This document shows, one piece after another, positions 25,941 to 34,938 of a DNA stretch of 64,000 bases; the first letter of the stretch is position 1; each line of letters opens with the position of its first letter. The position numbers and the translations under genes are program-made. Source of the stretch: Desulfatiglans anilini DSM 4660 (lineage in GTDB: Bacteria; Desulfobacterota; DSM-4660; Desulfatiglandales; Desulfatiglandaceae); assembly GCF_000422285.1 (NCBI RefSeq), contig NZ_AULM01000004.1, forward strand, positions 62,001 to 126,000, read 5' to 3'. The notes below the pieces were generated by a model, which was given only the letters and a program-made list of their open reading frames with translations, did not search any database and was not told the origin of the DNA.

Positions 25941-25991
25941 TTTTTCGCGGATTCCGTGGCAAAGACCATTATTCTCCGAAAGGTGCCATCT

Positions 25992-26744
25992 ATGAAATTG
26001 AAAGACAAAGTCGCCGTAGTCACTGGAAGCAGCCGGGGCGTCGGGAAGGCCGTCGCACTGGGTTTCGCCAAAGAGGGAGCCAAGGTGGTGGTCAATTACA
26101 CCTCGAACGAGAAAGCCGCCAACGAGGTGGTGGATGCCATCAAGGCCATGGGCAGCGATGCCATCGCCGTCAAGGCGGATGTCGCGTCCAAGGCCGACGC
26201 CGAACGCTTGATCGCGAGCGGCGTCGATGCGTTCGGGCGCATCGACGCCCTGGTCAACAACGCCGGATTCACCCGTCCGGCCATGATGCTGAAGATGACC
26301 GAGGAGGAATGGGATCAGGTCGTCGACATCCACCTCAAGGGTGCCTTCCTTTGCGGCCAGGCCGCTGCCCGCCGCATGAAAGATCAGAACAGCGGGAAGA
26401 TCATCAACGTAACCTCCGTGGCCGGCCTGGTCGGCACCGTCGGGCAGATCAATTACAGTGCCGCCAAGGGTGGACTTCTCAGCATGACGAAATCCATGGC
26501 GCGTGAACTGGCGCGCTACAATATCTGCGCCAATGTCATCTCCCTGGGCATCGTCGCGACCGACATGACGGAAAAAATCAGAACCGATGACAAGCTCAAA
26601 GAGATCTACATGAACCGCATCCTGCTCAAGCGTTTCGCGGAAGCAGAAGATATCGCACCCGCCTTTGTCTTTCTGGCTTCGGATGACGCCAATTACATCA
26701 CGGGTCAGCTTCTATGTGTAGATGGGGGCTATGGGATGATCTAG
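25992..26744 (+). CDS. SDR-family dehydrogenase (FabG-like), first gene of the aromatic cluster
   Basis: A 250-residue short-chain dehydrogenase. The cofactor motif is TGSSRGVGKA (about residue 10), NNAG is present, and the catalytic Ser-Tyr-Lys is visible in VTSVAG and YSAAKGG. The C-terminus FLASDDANYITGQLLCVDGG matches FabG-type 3-oxoacyl reductases. ATG at 25992 has AAAGGTG upstream; an in-frame GTG at 25956 does not. Because it leads the operon of ring-cleavage genes, oxidation of a hydroxyacyl-CoA intermediate is a reasonable guess, but a fatty acid role cannot be ruled out. Confidence 0.88.
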   Translation: MKLKDKVAVVTGSSRGVGKAVALGFAKEGAKVVVNYTSNEKAANEVVDAIKAMGSDAIAVKADVASKADAERLIASGVDAFGRIDALVNNAGFTRPAMMLKMTEEEWDQVVDIHLKGAFLCGQAAARRMKDQNSGKIINVTSVAGLVGTVGQINYSAAKGGLLSMTKSMARELARYNICANVISLGIVATDMTEKIRTDDKLKEIYMNRILLKRFAEAEDIAPAFVFLASDDANYITGQLLCVDGGYGMI

Positions 26745-26847
26745 GGACCGGCGTTGCCTGGCCCTGACGCCCCATACGATCCGCTTCGTCAACATGCACA
26801 ACCGTTGTGATCATCGAAGATGTGATCATCAATAAAGGAGGAGAAAA

Positions 26848-27954
26848 ATGGCTGGAGTACCCGACAAGATTCAGACCTGGCAAATGGTGCAACCGACCGT
26901 CTTCAACAGGGAGACCAAAGAAACCACTCCCGGCAAATTACAGAAAACCGAAATCCCCGTTCCCGAGCTGCAGCCCGGAGAGGTCCTGGTCGAAGTGGCC
27001 GGCTGCGGCGTCTGCCACACAGACCTCGGTTATTTCTATGACGGCGTCCCCACCGTGGTCACCCCCCCTCTGACCCTGGGACATGAGATCTCGGGCACGG
27101 TGGTCGCCGGCGATGAGCAGTGGATCGGCAAAGAGGTCATCATCCCGGCGGTCATGCCTTGCCGTAAGTGCATCCTCTGCAAGACCCGGCGCGGAAACCG
27201 CTGCATGGATCAGAAGATGCCCGGCAACAGCCTCGGAATCTATGGCGGCTTTTCGAGCCACATTCCCGTCCCGAGCATCGACCTGTGTGAAATCAAGAAT
27301 CGCGGCAAGTTCGAGCTCTCCCATCTGGCGGTCGTGGCGGATGCTGCGACGACCCCCTATCAGGCCGCCAAGCGCGCCGAACTCGAACCCGGTGACAATG
27401 TCATCGTCGTCGGCATCACCGGCGGTGTAGGCCAGTACATGGGTCAGGTCGCCAAGGCCCTCGGGGCCCGCACGGTCATCGGAATCGCCCGGAACCAGGA
27501 AAAGCTCGAACGCTCGCTCAAGTTCGGGGCCGATTTCATCATCAACTCCACCGGCAAGGATGCCAAGGCCGTCTCGAAGGAATTCCGCGGGCTGTGCAAA
27601 CAAAACGGTCTTCCCAACACCGGCTGGAAGATCTTCGAGGTGACGGGCGCCAAAGGCGGCCAGGAAATCGCGCTAACCCTGCTCGGCTTCACCGGCAAGC
27701 TTATCGTCGTCGGGTTCGGCCTGGCCAAGACGGAATACGCGATCGGGCGCCTCATGGCCTTCGACGCCGAGATCATCGGGACCTGGGGCTGCCTCCCCGA
27801 ATACTACCCCGCCGTGCTGGACATGGTCCTGACTGGAAAGATCAATCTCGAGGAGTTCGTGGAGGTCCGCCCCATGAGCACCATCGCTGAAACCTTTGCC
27901 GAAGCACACAAGGTGCCACCCATGAAACGGATCGTCCTGACCCCCGACTTCTGA
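26848..27954 (+). CDS. had: 6-hydroxycyclohex-1-ene-1-carbonyl-CoA dehydrogenase
   Basis: Zinc-type alcohol dehydrogenase of 368 residues that oxidises the hydroxyenoyl-CoA formed after reduction of benzoyl-CoA, using NAD. Catalytic zinc ligands are in GCGVCHTDLGY and GHEISG, the structural zinc cysteines in PCRKCILCKTRRGNRC, and the Rossmann motif is GITGGVGQ. The sequence and its position directly before the hydrolase gene agree with Had/BamQ. GGAGG precedes the ATG. Confidence 0.93.
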   Translation: MAGVPDKIQTWQMVQPTVFNRETKETTPGKLQKTEIPVPELQPGEVLVEVAGCGVCHTDLGYFYDGVPTVVTPPLTLGHEISGTVVAGDEQWIGKEVIIPAVMPCRKCILCKTRRGNRCMDQKMPGNSLGIYGGFSSHIPVPSIDLCEIKNRGKFELSHLAVVADAATTPYQAAKRAELEPGDNVIVVGITGGVGQYMGQVAKALGARTVIGIARNQEKLERSLKFGADFIINSTGKDAKAVSKEFRGLCKQNGLPNTGWKIFEVTGAKGGQEIALTLLGFTGKLIVVGFGLAKTEYAIGRLMAFDAEIIGTWGCLPEYYPAVLDMVLTGKINLEEFVEVRPMSTIAETFAEAHKVPPMKRIVLTPDF

Positions 27955-28040
27955 TGCCTGAAGGGGGGAAGCGTAGCCCGGACCAGGGTGGAACAAGCGC
28001 AAACCATTTTAAATTTTAGAGAAAGAAGGAGAGGAAAACA

Positions 28041-29186
28041 ATGGCTTTGAAGGGTTTGGAATGGTTTCCAAGAGAAGATGGAATGAAGGATCACATGCTG
28101 CACACGGACGTGCACTGGGGCACGGAAGCCCCCTGCACGGTCTATGAGAAGCGGCCTTTGAAGGATCCCAAGGGGAACGTGGTGGACGGCCTCTATGTCG
28201 CCTGGATCCGCCTCAACAACCCGAAGCAGTACAACTCTTACACGACCGAAATGGTCAAGGGCGTCATCGCCGGTTTCGAGAACGCCTCCCTCGACAGAAG
28301 CGTGGTGGCTGCGGTTTTCACCGGCACCGGCCCCTTTGCCTTCTGCACCGGCGGCAACACCAAGGAATACAGCGAGTATTACAGCCTCCGCTCGGATGAG
28401 TACGGCCAGTACATGGAGCTTTTCAACCACATGGTCGACTCCATCCTCGCCTGCAAAAAGCCGGTCATCTGCCGCGTCAACGGGATGCGGGTCGCCGGCG
28501 GCCAGGAGATCGGGATGGCCTGCGACCTGGCGGTGTCCTCCGACCTCGCCATCTTCGGCCAGGCCGGTCCGAAGCACGGCTCCGCCCCGGTCGGCGGCGC
28601 CTCGGACTTCCTGCCCTGGTACCTGAGCATCGAGGACGCCATGTGGAACTGCATCTCCTGCGAGATGTGGTCCGCCTACAAGATGAAGGCCAAGAACCTG
28701 ATCAGCAAGGTCGTCCCCGTGTTGAAGGTAGACGGGAAATGGGTGCGCAACCCCATGATCGTCACGGAAGACTACGTCAAGGATGGCGAGATCGTCTACG
28801 GCGAGTACAAGACCGGCGACGCGGCGAAAGAGGCCCGCGCCTTCGTCAAAGAGCATCAGCCCAATGCCGACTTCGAGCTGCTCGACAAGGAAGTGGACCG
28901 GATTACCTGGACCTTCGCCAATCTCTTCCCCGGATGCCTGATCGAATCGATCGACAGTGTCCGCCAGAAGAAGAAGTTCTTCTGGGATACGATGAAGAAC
29001 GCCCACAGGCACTGGCTGGCCGCCAACATGGGCGGCGAGGCCTTCCTCGGCTTCGGGGCCTTCAACACCAAGAAGATCACCAACCAGGATACCATCGACT
29101 TCCTCAAGTTCCGCCAGAACATCGCTCAGTGCAAAAACTGGGATTTGGATATGTTCGCGGAGGTGCTGGGCAAGCCCGCCAAGTAA
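28041..29186 (+). CDS. oah: 6-oxocyclohex-1-ene-1-carbonyl-CoA hydrolase (ring-opening)
   Basis: Crotonase-fold enzyme of 381 residues (BamA/Oah) that hydrates and opens the ring to give 3-hydroxypimelyl-CoA. It is longer than ordinary crotonases, with the oxyanion-hole segments FCTGGNTKEYSEYYS and RVNGMRVAGGQEIGMACDLA, and QAGPKHGSAPVGGASDFLPW further on. This gene is a widely used marker for anaerobic aromatic degradation. It follows had after 86 bases, with AAGGAGAGG before the ATG. Confidence 0.95.
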   Translation: MALKGLEWFPREDGMKDHMLHTDVHWGTEAPCTVYEKRPLKDPKGNVVDGLYVAWIRLNNPKQYNSYTTEMVKGVIAGFENASLDRSVVAAVFTGTGPFAFCTGGNTKEYSEYYSLRSDEYGQYMELFNHMVDSILACKKPVICRVNGMRVAGGQEIGMACDLAVSSDLAIFGQAGPKHGSAPVGGASDFLPWYLSIEDAMWNCISCEMWSAYKMKAKNLISKVVPVLKVDGKWVRNPMIVTEDYVKDGEIVYGEYKTGDAAKEARAFVKEHQPNADFELLDKEVDRITWTFANLFPGCLIESIDSVRQKKKFFWDTMKNAHRHWLAANMGGEAFLGFGAFNTKKITNQDTIDFLKFRQNIAQCKNWDLDMFAEVLGKPAK

Positions 29187-29213
29187 GGGCTTTTGAAGGA
29201 CGTTACTGAAACC

Positions 29214-29259
29214 GCGGCAGGCATGTCTGCAACCGGAGACCTGCCTGCCGCTTTTTTTT
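29214..29259 (+). terminator. Intrinsic terminator between oah and dch
   Basis: GCGGCAGGCA (29214-29223) pairs perfectly with TGCCTGCCGC (29242-29251), followed by eight T. The stem is GC-rich and stable. It lies inside what would otherwise be one operon, so it should reduce dch expression relative to had and oah, unless dch has its own promoter or the terminator is bypassed. Confidence 0.88.
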
Positions 29260-29283
29260 GCAGGAAAAAGGGAGCCCCAAATC

Positions 29284-30051
29284 ATGAGTTACGAACATAT
29301 CGAAGCGACCTTCCAGGACGGGCTCGGGACCATCACGCTCAACCGGCCCCCGGTCAACGTGCTCAACATTGCCATGATGCAGGAGATCAACCAGGTCCTG
29401 GACGGCTGGATCGGGCAGAAGGACCTGAAGCTGGTCCTTTTTCAGGCAAAGGGCAAGTGCTTCTCGGCAGGTGTGGACGTAGGCGAACACATGGGCGATC
29501 TGGCCCCCCGCATGATCGAGGCCTTTCACGGGATGTTCCGCCGCATGGACCGGCTGGGGATCCCCACGGTCGCCTCGGTTTACGGATCTTGCCTGGGTGG
29601 CGGCTGCGAACTGGCGGTCTTCTGCGACCTGGTGATCGCCGCCGACGACAGCAAGATCGGACAGCCGGAAATCCAGGTCGGCGTCTTCCCTCCGATCGCG
29701 GCCCAGATCATGCCGCGGATCATCGGATACAAGGCGGCCCTGGAGCTGATTCTCTCCGGAAAAATCATCGGCGCCGATGAAGCGCTGCAGCTCGGCCTGA
29801 TCAACAAGGCCGTGACCCGCGACAAACTCGAGGAGGAAACCGCCGCCTTTGTCAAACCTTACTTGAAGCTGAGCGCCGAGGTCCTGCGCAGCACGAAAAA
29901 GGCCATTCGGGCCGGCCTGGATGATGATTTCGAACCGTCCATCCAGAGGATCGAGGCCATTTACCTCGATGAACTGATGAAAACAGCCGACGCCCAGGAA
30001 GGGCTCCATGCCTTTCTCGAGAAGCGCAAACCGCAGTGGACCAATCAGTAG
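29284..30051 (+). CDS. dch: Cyclohexa-1,5-diene-1-carbonyl-CoA hydratase
   Basis: Crotonase-family enzyme of 255 residues adding water to the dienoyl-CoA product of benzoyl-CoA reductase, making the substrate of Had. Typical segments are NRPPVNVLNIAMMQEI, FSAGVDVGEHMGD and YGSCLGGGCELAVFCDLV; a generic enoyl-CoA hydratase is less likely because of the neighbours. It comes last, 24 bases after the T run of a terminator. Confidence 0.9.
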   Translation: MSYEHIEATFQDGLGTITLNRPPVNVLNIAMMQEINQVLDGWIGQKDLKLVLFQAKGKCFSAGVDVGEHMGDLAPRMIEAFHGMFRRMDRLGIPTVASVYGSCLGGGCELAVFCDLVIAADDSKIGQPEIQVGVFPPIAAQIMPRIIGYKAALELILSGKIIGADEALQLGLINKAVTRDKLEEETAAFVKPYLKLSAEVLRSTKKAIRAGLDDDFEPSIQRIEAIYLDELMKTADAQEGLHAFLEKRKPQWTNQ

Positions 30052-30402
30052 CGGCAACGGACCGGCGCTGGTGAAACCGCCGCCTACGGAGTGCAACACG
30101 GCGCCTGCCCGGAAAGGCAACCCGGGCCGGCGCCGGATCCGCCTAATTTGCGGGAATGTATCGCTCGGGGGGAGGCCCCTTCCCCTCGAAGCGCTTTCGT
30201 GTCACTTTAATACGGTGCGCTCGGTCATGGGGGTGCCACGAAGACCGCCTGTCTCGAAAGCCTCCCATGTCATCGTGGCACGCCTTCCGCTGCCGTTACC
30301 GCGGCATGGGAACTCCCCTCCTGCAGCCCATACGCCCCGGAAACATCCCGCACACAGGGGGTCGTTTCAATTCCCGTACGCCGGGACAGGCCGGGATGTT
30401 TT
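30052..30402. other. Intergenic region with two large hairpins between convergent genes
   Basis: No gene is supported. A strong hairpin at 30100-30134 (GGCGCCTGCCCGG with CCGGGCCGGCGCC, one mismatch) lies 49 bases after dch. A second pair, AAACATCCCG (30341-30350) and CGGGATGTTT (30392-30401), encloses a smaller CCCG/CGGG hairpin next to the mutase stop codon. Neither has a good T run. They probably end the two facing transcripts, perhaps with Rho. Confidence 0.4.
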
Positions 30403-30804
30403 CTACTCCCTCACGTGGGTGCGGATGTAAGCCACGATATCTTCGGTAGAGGTCCCCGGCCCGAAGATTTCGGCGATCCCGCAGGCCTTCAGCCCGGAAA
30501 CGTCCTCTTTCGGGATGATGCCCCCCCCCAGGACCAGCATGTTGTCGACTTTTTTCTCCCGCAGGAGTTCCATCACCTTTGGAAAGTGATAGTCGTGCGC
30601 CCCGGACAGGATGCTGAGGGCGATTACGTCGACATCCTCCTGGACGGCCGCCTCGACGATCTGCGCCGGGGTCTGGCGAAGGCCCGTATAAATGACCTCC
30701 ATCCCGGCATCCATCAACGCACAGGCTACCACCTTGATCCCCCTGTCATGACCATCCAACCCCGGCTTTGCAGCCAGAACCCTGATCTTCTTCGACGATG
30801 TCAT
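30403..30804 (-). CDS. Methylmalonyl-CoA mutase, cobalamin-binding small subunit
   Basis: A 133-residue B12-binding domain. The cobalamin motif DxHxxG is present as [11 protein letters not shown], with [12 protein letters not shown] and LVLGGGIIP further on. It pairs with the large subunit encoded 11 bases upstream to interconvert succinyl-CoA and (R)-methylmalonyl-CoA. Separate small and large genes are common in archaea and Deltaproteobacteria. Confidence 0.94.
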   Translation of the reverse strand: MTSSKKIRVLAAKPGLDGHDRGIKVVACALMDAGMEVIYTGLRQTPAQIVEAAVQEDVDVIALSILSGAHDYHFPKVMELLREKKVDNMLVLGGGIIPKEDVSGLKACGIAEIFGPGTSTEDIVAYIRTHVRE

Positions 30805-30815
30805 CGCGCTGCCCT

Positions 30816-32498
30816 CTATCGACCGATGGTGGTTATTGGCTCATACTCCCCGAAGACGCCCCGCAGCACATCGCAGATCTCACCGAGCGTGGCATAGGCC
30901 TTGACCGCCTCGAGGATCGGAGGCATCACATTGGCATCCGACTGCGCCGCACGCCTGAGCGCCTCGAGCGCCCCGGAGACCCGCTCCCTTTCACGGCGCA
31001 CCCGGAGGGAGGCGAGCCGCTTTGCCTGGTCGTCCCGGACGACCGGGTCTACCCGTAGAAGATTGGCCGGCTCCGGCTCCTCGACCTGGAATCGGTTCAC
31101 TCCTACGACAACCCGTGCGCCCTTTTCGATATCCTTCTGATAGCGGTAGGCGCTCTCCTGGATCTCACGCTGGATGTAACCCTTCTCGACCGCTGCCACA
31201 GCCCCCCCCATCTCGTCGATCTTCTGGATGTAGGCCAGAGCACGGTCATAGATCTCGTCTGTCAGGGATTCGAGGTAATAAGAGCCTCCCAGAGGGTCCG
31301 CCGTATCGGCCACGCCGGTCTCGTAGGCGATGAGCTGCTGCGTCCGGAGTGCGATGCGCACGGCCTCCTCGGAGGGCAGGCACAGGGCCTCGTCCATGGA
31401 ATTCGTATGCAGGGATTGCGTCCCGCCAAGGACCGCCGCCATAGCCTGAAAGGCTACACGCACGATGTTGTTCTTCGGCTGCTGCGCCGTCAGGGTGCAG
31501 CCCGCCGTCTGGGTGTGGAAACGGATCATCATCGAGCGGGGATTCTTGGCGTTGAAGCGATCCCTCATGATGGTCGCCCAAAGCCTTCGCGCCGCGCGGT
31601 ACTTCGCGACCTCCTCCAGAAAATCGAGGTGGGCGTTGAAGAAAAACGACAGCCGCGGACCGAATGTGTCCACATCCAGGCCGGCCTTGAGGGCGGCATC
31701 GACATAGGCGATGCCGTTGGCCAGTGTGAAGGCGACCTCCTGGACGGCGGTGGACCCCGCCTCACGGATGTGATAGCCGCTGATGCTGATCGTGTTCCAT
31801 TGGGGGACCTCCCCGGCGCAGAAGGAAAAGATGTCCGTGATGATCCGCATGGAGGGCTTCGGAGGAAAGATATAGGTGCCCCTGGAGGAGTACTCTTTCA
31901 GGATATCGTTCTGGATGGTGCCTCTCAGATCGGACGAGGCGACCCCCTGCTTTTCCCCCACCGCGATGTACATCGCCAGGAGCACCGCTGCAGGCGCGTT
32001 GATCGTCATCGAGGTGCTCACACGGTCGAGTGGTATCCCCGCAAAAAGGGTCTCCATGTCCTCGAGGGAATCGATGGCCACCCCGACCTTGCCGACCTCC
32101 CCGATCGCCATCTCGTGGTCCGAGTCGTACCCGATCTGCGTAGGCAGATCGAAGGCCACCGAGAGCCCCGTCTGCCCCTGTTCGAGCAGAAAACGGTAAC
32201 GCCGATTCGATTCCTCCGCCGTCGCGAACCCGGCGTACTGCCGCATCGTCCAGTAACGCCCCCGGTACATGGTCGGCTGCACACCCCGCGTGAAAGGGAA
32301 CTCGCCCGGAAATCCACTCGTTTTCAGGTAGTCTTCCGCATCCTCGTCAAGGGGTGTGTAAACGCGTTTGACCGGTATCCCCGAGGTGTTTTCGAAAACG
32401 ACCTTTCGTTCGGGGTGCTTTTGAACCATCTTCTCGACCTGCCCGTGCCATGCGTCGAAGGCCTCCTCGAGGCCTTCGCGTACCCGATTCTCCGTCAT
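30816..32498 (-). CDS. Methylmalonyl-CoA mutase, large (catalytic) subunit
   Basis: A 560-residue TIM-barrel catalytic subunit lacking the B12 domain, which is the next gene. Family segments include [51 protein letters not shown] and [19 protein letters not shown] at 32498 has AGGGGAG upstream. The frame runs open to 32696, but that part is intergenic repeat sequence. It may also act on related acyl-CoAs (for example ethylmalonyl- or isobutyryl-CoA types), which sequence inspection cannot exclude. Confidence 0.94.
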   Translation of the reverse strand: MTENRVREGLEEAFDAWHGQVEKMVQKHPERKVVFENTSGIPVKRVYTPLDEDAEDYLKTSGFPGEFPFTRGVQPTMYRGRYWTMRQYAGFATAEESNRRYRFLLEQGQTGLSVAFDLPTQIGYDSDHEMAIGEVGKVGVAIDSLEDMETLFAGIPLDRVSTSMTINAPAAVLLAMYIAVGEKQGVASSDLRGTIQNDILKEYSSRGTYIFPPKPSMRIITDIFSFCAGEVPQWNTISISGYHIREAGSTAVQEVAFTLANGIAYVDAALKAGLDVDTFGPRLSFFFNAHLDFLEEVAKYRAARRLWATIMRDRFNAKNPRSMMIRFHTQTAGCTLTAQQPKNNIVRVAFQAMAAVLGGTQSLHTNSMDEALCLPSEEAVRIALRTQQLIAYETGVADTADPLGGSYYLESLTDEIYDRALAYIQKIDEMGGAVAAVEKGYIQREIQESAYRYQKDIEKGARVVVGVNRFQVEEPEPANLLRVDPVVRDDQAKRLASLRVRRERERVSGALEALRRAAQSDANVMPPILEAVKAYATLGEICDVLRGVFGEYEPITTIGR

Positions 32499-32532
32499 CG
32501 CAGTTTCTCCCCTCTTGTGCACTTCCCAGCAG

Positions 32533-32666
32533 GCTTCCGCCCGGAAAGGGACATTTGGCCCGATCTCGCCGTCAACCTGCGCAATTGCCTGTGCGGCGCA
32601 TTCCCCGCACCCCTTCGCGCGAGCACTAGATTCTTTCGAGTTTGCGCAAGAATCCTCCTGTCCGAT
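32533..32666 (+). repeat. Palindromic intergenic repeat A, copy 3 (decayed)
   Basis: Recognisable as CCGGAAAGGGACATTTGGCC, GATCTCGCCGTCAACCTGCG, TTGCCTGTGCGGCGCATTCC, then TTGCGCAAGAATCCTCCTGTCCG. The central palindrome is degraded. It lies just upstream of the mutase gene. Confidence 0.6.
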
Positions 32667-32694
32667 CTGACAACTGTTTCGTGTCCGAGGCCTC

Positions 32695-32832
32695 ACTCCC
32701 GGACGGACACGGGTAAGGTTCGCCCTGCAAAAGGTCTCTTCGGTCGACCTCGTTGTCGATCCTCACGTCTGCCTGTGCGAAGATCTACAGCGCGCCTCCG
32801 CGCAACCGCTCGATTCCCTTGATATCGGCCGG
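32695..32832 (+). repeat. Palindromic intergenic repeat A, copy 4 (decayed, right end replaced)
   Basis: The right half is clear: GCGCCTCCGCGCAACCGCTC, GATTCCCTTGATATCGGCC. The left half is weaker (CACGTCTGCCTGTGCGAAGA). The right terminal repeat is absent and repeat B follows immediately, as at 13541-13740. Confidence 0.6.
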
Positions 32833-32975
32833 ACCGAGATCCGCCCCGAAGGGTGTGGATAAACCAGGACTCACCCCACGGGAGTGGAACTGAACACCGA
32901 GAGAGCACGCAAAAACCAGGCCCCGCCCCGACGGGGTGGACCTAAGCACGCAAAGCGTGTCAAAAACCGACCCTC
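32833..32975 (+). repeat. Hairpin-bearing tandem repeat B, copy 2
   Basis: About three units of roughly 51 bases. The last is the best preserved: CCCCGCCCCGACGGGGTGG, then AGCACGCAAAGCGTGTCAAA with the CACGC/GCGTG hairpin. The first two units are degenerate. Confidence 0.6.
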
Positions 32976-33129
32976 CTTTCCGGATTTAAAGCTGGTTCGT
33001 GCTGCACGGTCATTTCCGCATGGATACCAGTAAACGGATACCAAATTACCCTCAAACACAGGAAAATTAACTTTATTTTGAAGATAAGACGACTGTCAAA
33101 CAAATTTTGACCCCTTTCCTCTTTTCACC

Positions 33130-33158
33130 TTGACAAAGAATCGCGCCTTTTCTATAGC
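33130..33158 (+). promoter_or_regulatory. Sigma-70-type promoter far upstream of the decarboxylase beta gene
   Basis: TTGACA (33130-33135), 17 bases, TATAGC (33153-33158). The next gene begins 557 bases later. A full copy of repeat A starts about 10 bases after the -10 box, so the repeat would form the 5' end of the transcript. Confidence 0.6.
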
Positions 33159-33165
33159 TAGTATC

Positions 33166-33339
33166 CATTCGGAGATGATTTCCCGATAGAATCCGGTTTC
33201 CAATCCAGAAATGAGGATTTTTTGCCAATATCAAGGAAATCAAGCGGTTGCGCGGAGGCGACCTGCAGGTCGCCGCACAAGCAAACGTGCAGATTGACGC
33301 CGAGATTGGCAAAAAAGACCATTTCTGGATTGGAAACCA
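33166..33339 (-). repeat. Palindromic intergenic repeat A, copy 5 (near-complete)
   Basis: Reverse-oriented copy including the flanking extension (GATGATTTCCCGATAGAATC), terminal repeats TTTCCAATCCAGAAATGAGG and ATTTCTGGATTGGAAACC, and a perfect centre GGCGACCTGCAGGTCGCC. The two halves are nearly mirror images, so the transcript could fold into one long hairpin. Confidence 0.85.
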
Positions 33340-33714
33340 GCTATCTACCATACTGAAAAGCGTATTGTCCGGCCTGCCAGCTTCTATCCGGCTTCGGCAG
33401 GGTGAAGCCGGCAATCGAATCTGCTGGTCATTTCGGTTACCCATCGGAATGACGGCAGCGCGCTTCGGGGGCAATGTCGGCGCAACATGCCGACATTACT
33501 TGTATTTACACATAGACGATTTCTTTGGCCCGGAGCCTGCCGGCTGGTCTGAGCTGTTTCTGGATGAAAATCCGTTCAGAAACTTTTTATCCCTTTGGGG
33601 CGAAGGAGCGGCTTTTTCCTCACAAGTGGCGCGGCTAGGGGAAAACCAGCCGTCGTTTTTGTTCGCCCATACTATTCAACCTTTAACAGACATTAGCAAG
33701 GAGAGGTCCCACTC

Positions 33715-34860
33715 ATGTCAGTCAACGAAATCATGGACATGCTAAGAGGTATCCTGTATACCACCGGCGTCTTCAACTTCCAATGGAACATCGTCATCAT
33801 GTGGGCCATCGGACTCCTGTTCGTCTGGCTCGCGATTGCCAAGAAATATGAGCCGCTGCTCCTGCTCCCTATCGGCTTCGGCATCTTCCTCGTCAACTTC
33901 CCGCTCGTTCCTCTCATGGGGCACAAGGTGGACGGGGCCCCCGAACTGCTCCAGGCCTTTTACCACTACGGCCTCGAATGGGAGATCATCCCCTGCGTGA
34001 TCTTCCTCGGGCTCGGCGCCATGACCGATTTCGGCCCCCTGATAGCAAACCCTAAAGTTCTCCTCATAGGGGCCGGGGCGCAGCTCGGGGTCTTCATCAC
34101 CTTTACGGGAACCGTGCTCGCAGGCTTTACCTTGAAGGAAGCCGCCTCGGTCGGCATCATCGGCGGCGCCGACGGTCCGACCACCATTTACCTCACACAG
34201 CATCTGGCCCCGCAGCTCCTGGGCGCCAACGCCCTTGCCGCTTATTCTTACATGGCCATGGTTCCTTTGATTCAACCCCCGCTTGTGCGTCTCATGACCA
34301 ACGCGAAGGAGCGCCGGATCCGCATGCGACAACTGCGGGCGGTCTCCAAACAGGAGAAAATGCTGTTCCCGTTGGTGACCTGCGGCATCATCGCTCTGCT
34401 CGTCCCCTCGGTCATGCCCCTCATGGGAATGTTTATGCTCGGGAACCTCATGAAGGAATGCGGCGTCGTCGCCCGGTTGACGGAAACCGCCCAAGGGGCG
34501 CTCATGAACATCGTCACCATCTTTCTGGGAATCTCGGTCGGCGCGACCATGCACGCAGACAAGTTCCTCAGCTGGAAGCCGCTCTTCATCTTCGGCCTGG
34601 GTCTGGTCGACTTCGCGGTGTGCACCATCGGCGGTGTCATAACGGTCAAGATCATGAATCTTTTCCTGAAAGAGAAGATCAACCCGATCATCGGCGCCGC
34701 CGGCGTCTCGGCCGTGCCCATGGCCGCCCGGGTCGCGCAGATGGAAGGACTGCGGTACGACAAGACCAACCACCTGCTCATGCACGCGGTGGGCCCCAAC
34801 CTGGCCGGGGTCATCGGATCGGCCGCGGCTGCAGGCATGTTTATCGCGATGTTCGACTAG
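33715..34860 (+). CDS. Sodium-ion-translocating decarboxylase, beta subunit
   Basis: A 381-residue membrane protein of the OadB/GcdB/MmdB family, which couples decarboxylation of a biotin-bound carboxyl group to Na+ export. The functional segment GGADGPTTIYLT carries the conserved Asp of the ion path, and GVSAVPMAARVAQ near the C-terminus is also typical. GGAGAGG lies nine bases before the ATG. Partner subunits are encoded at 35766-37640. Whether the substrate is methylmalonyl-CoA, glutaconyl-CoA or oxaloacetate is not settled; the neighbouring mutase favours the first, aromatic degradation via glutaryl-CoA the second. Confidence 0.93.
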   Translation: MSVNEIMDMLRGILYTTGVFNFQWNIVIMWAIGLLFVWLAIAKKYEPLLLLPIGFGIFLVNFPLVPLMGHKVDGAPELLQAFYHYGLEWEIIPCVIFLGLGAMTDFGPLIANPKVLLIGAGAQLGVFITFTGTVLAGFTLKEAASVGIIGGADGPTTIYLTQHLAPQLLGANALAAYSYMAMVPLIQPPLVRLMTNAKERRIRMRQLRAVSKQEKMLFPLVTCGIIALLVPSVMPLMGMFMLGNLMKECGVVARLTETAQGALMNIVTIFLGISVGATMHADKFLSWKPLFIFGLGLVDFAVCTIGGVITVKIMNLFLKEKINPIIGAAGVSAVPMAARVAQMEGLRYDKTNHLLMHAVGPNLAGVIGSAAAAGMFIAMFD

Positions 34861-34938
34861 TCTCCCGGGGCTTCTTCCGGAAATCGCGCCGTCAGATAAA
34901 CCCCTGACCGTTTATTCATTCTAGGAGAGGATCACAAC

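Noticed and set aside
25909-25945. Reading the AT-rich inverted repeat before the SDR gene as an intrinsic terminator
   Set aside because: The stem has only two G-C pairs and sits at the transcription start of a promoter, so an operator is the better explanation; a weak attenuator role is left open.
32499-32696. N-terminal extension of the methylmalonyl-CoA mutase large subunit
   Set aside because: The extra 66 codons lie in a decayed repeat A copy and lack mutase similarity; ATG at 32498 has a proper ribosome binding site and gives the family's usual N-terminus.
33248-33745. Open frame over repeat A giving a peptide of the type GGDLQVAAQANVQIDAEIG, with similar peptides from the copies at 47651 and 13590
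   Set aside because: The similarity comes from the repeat DNA itself. The frames start and end in unrelated flanking sequence, lack ribosome binding sites, and the DNA symmetry, not the reading frame, is what is conserved.
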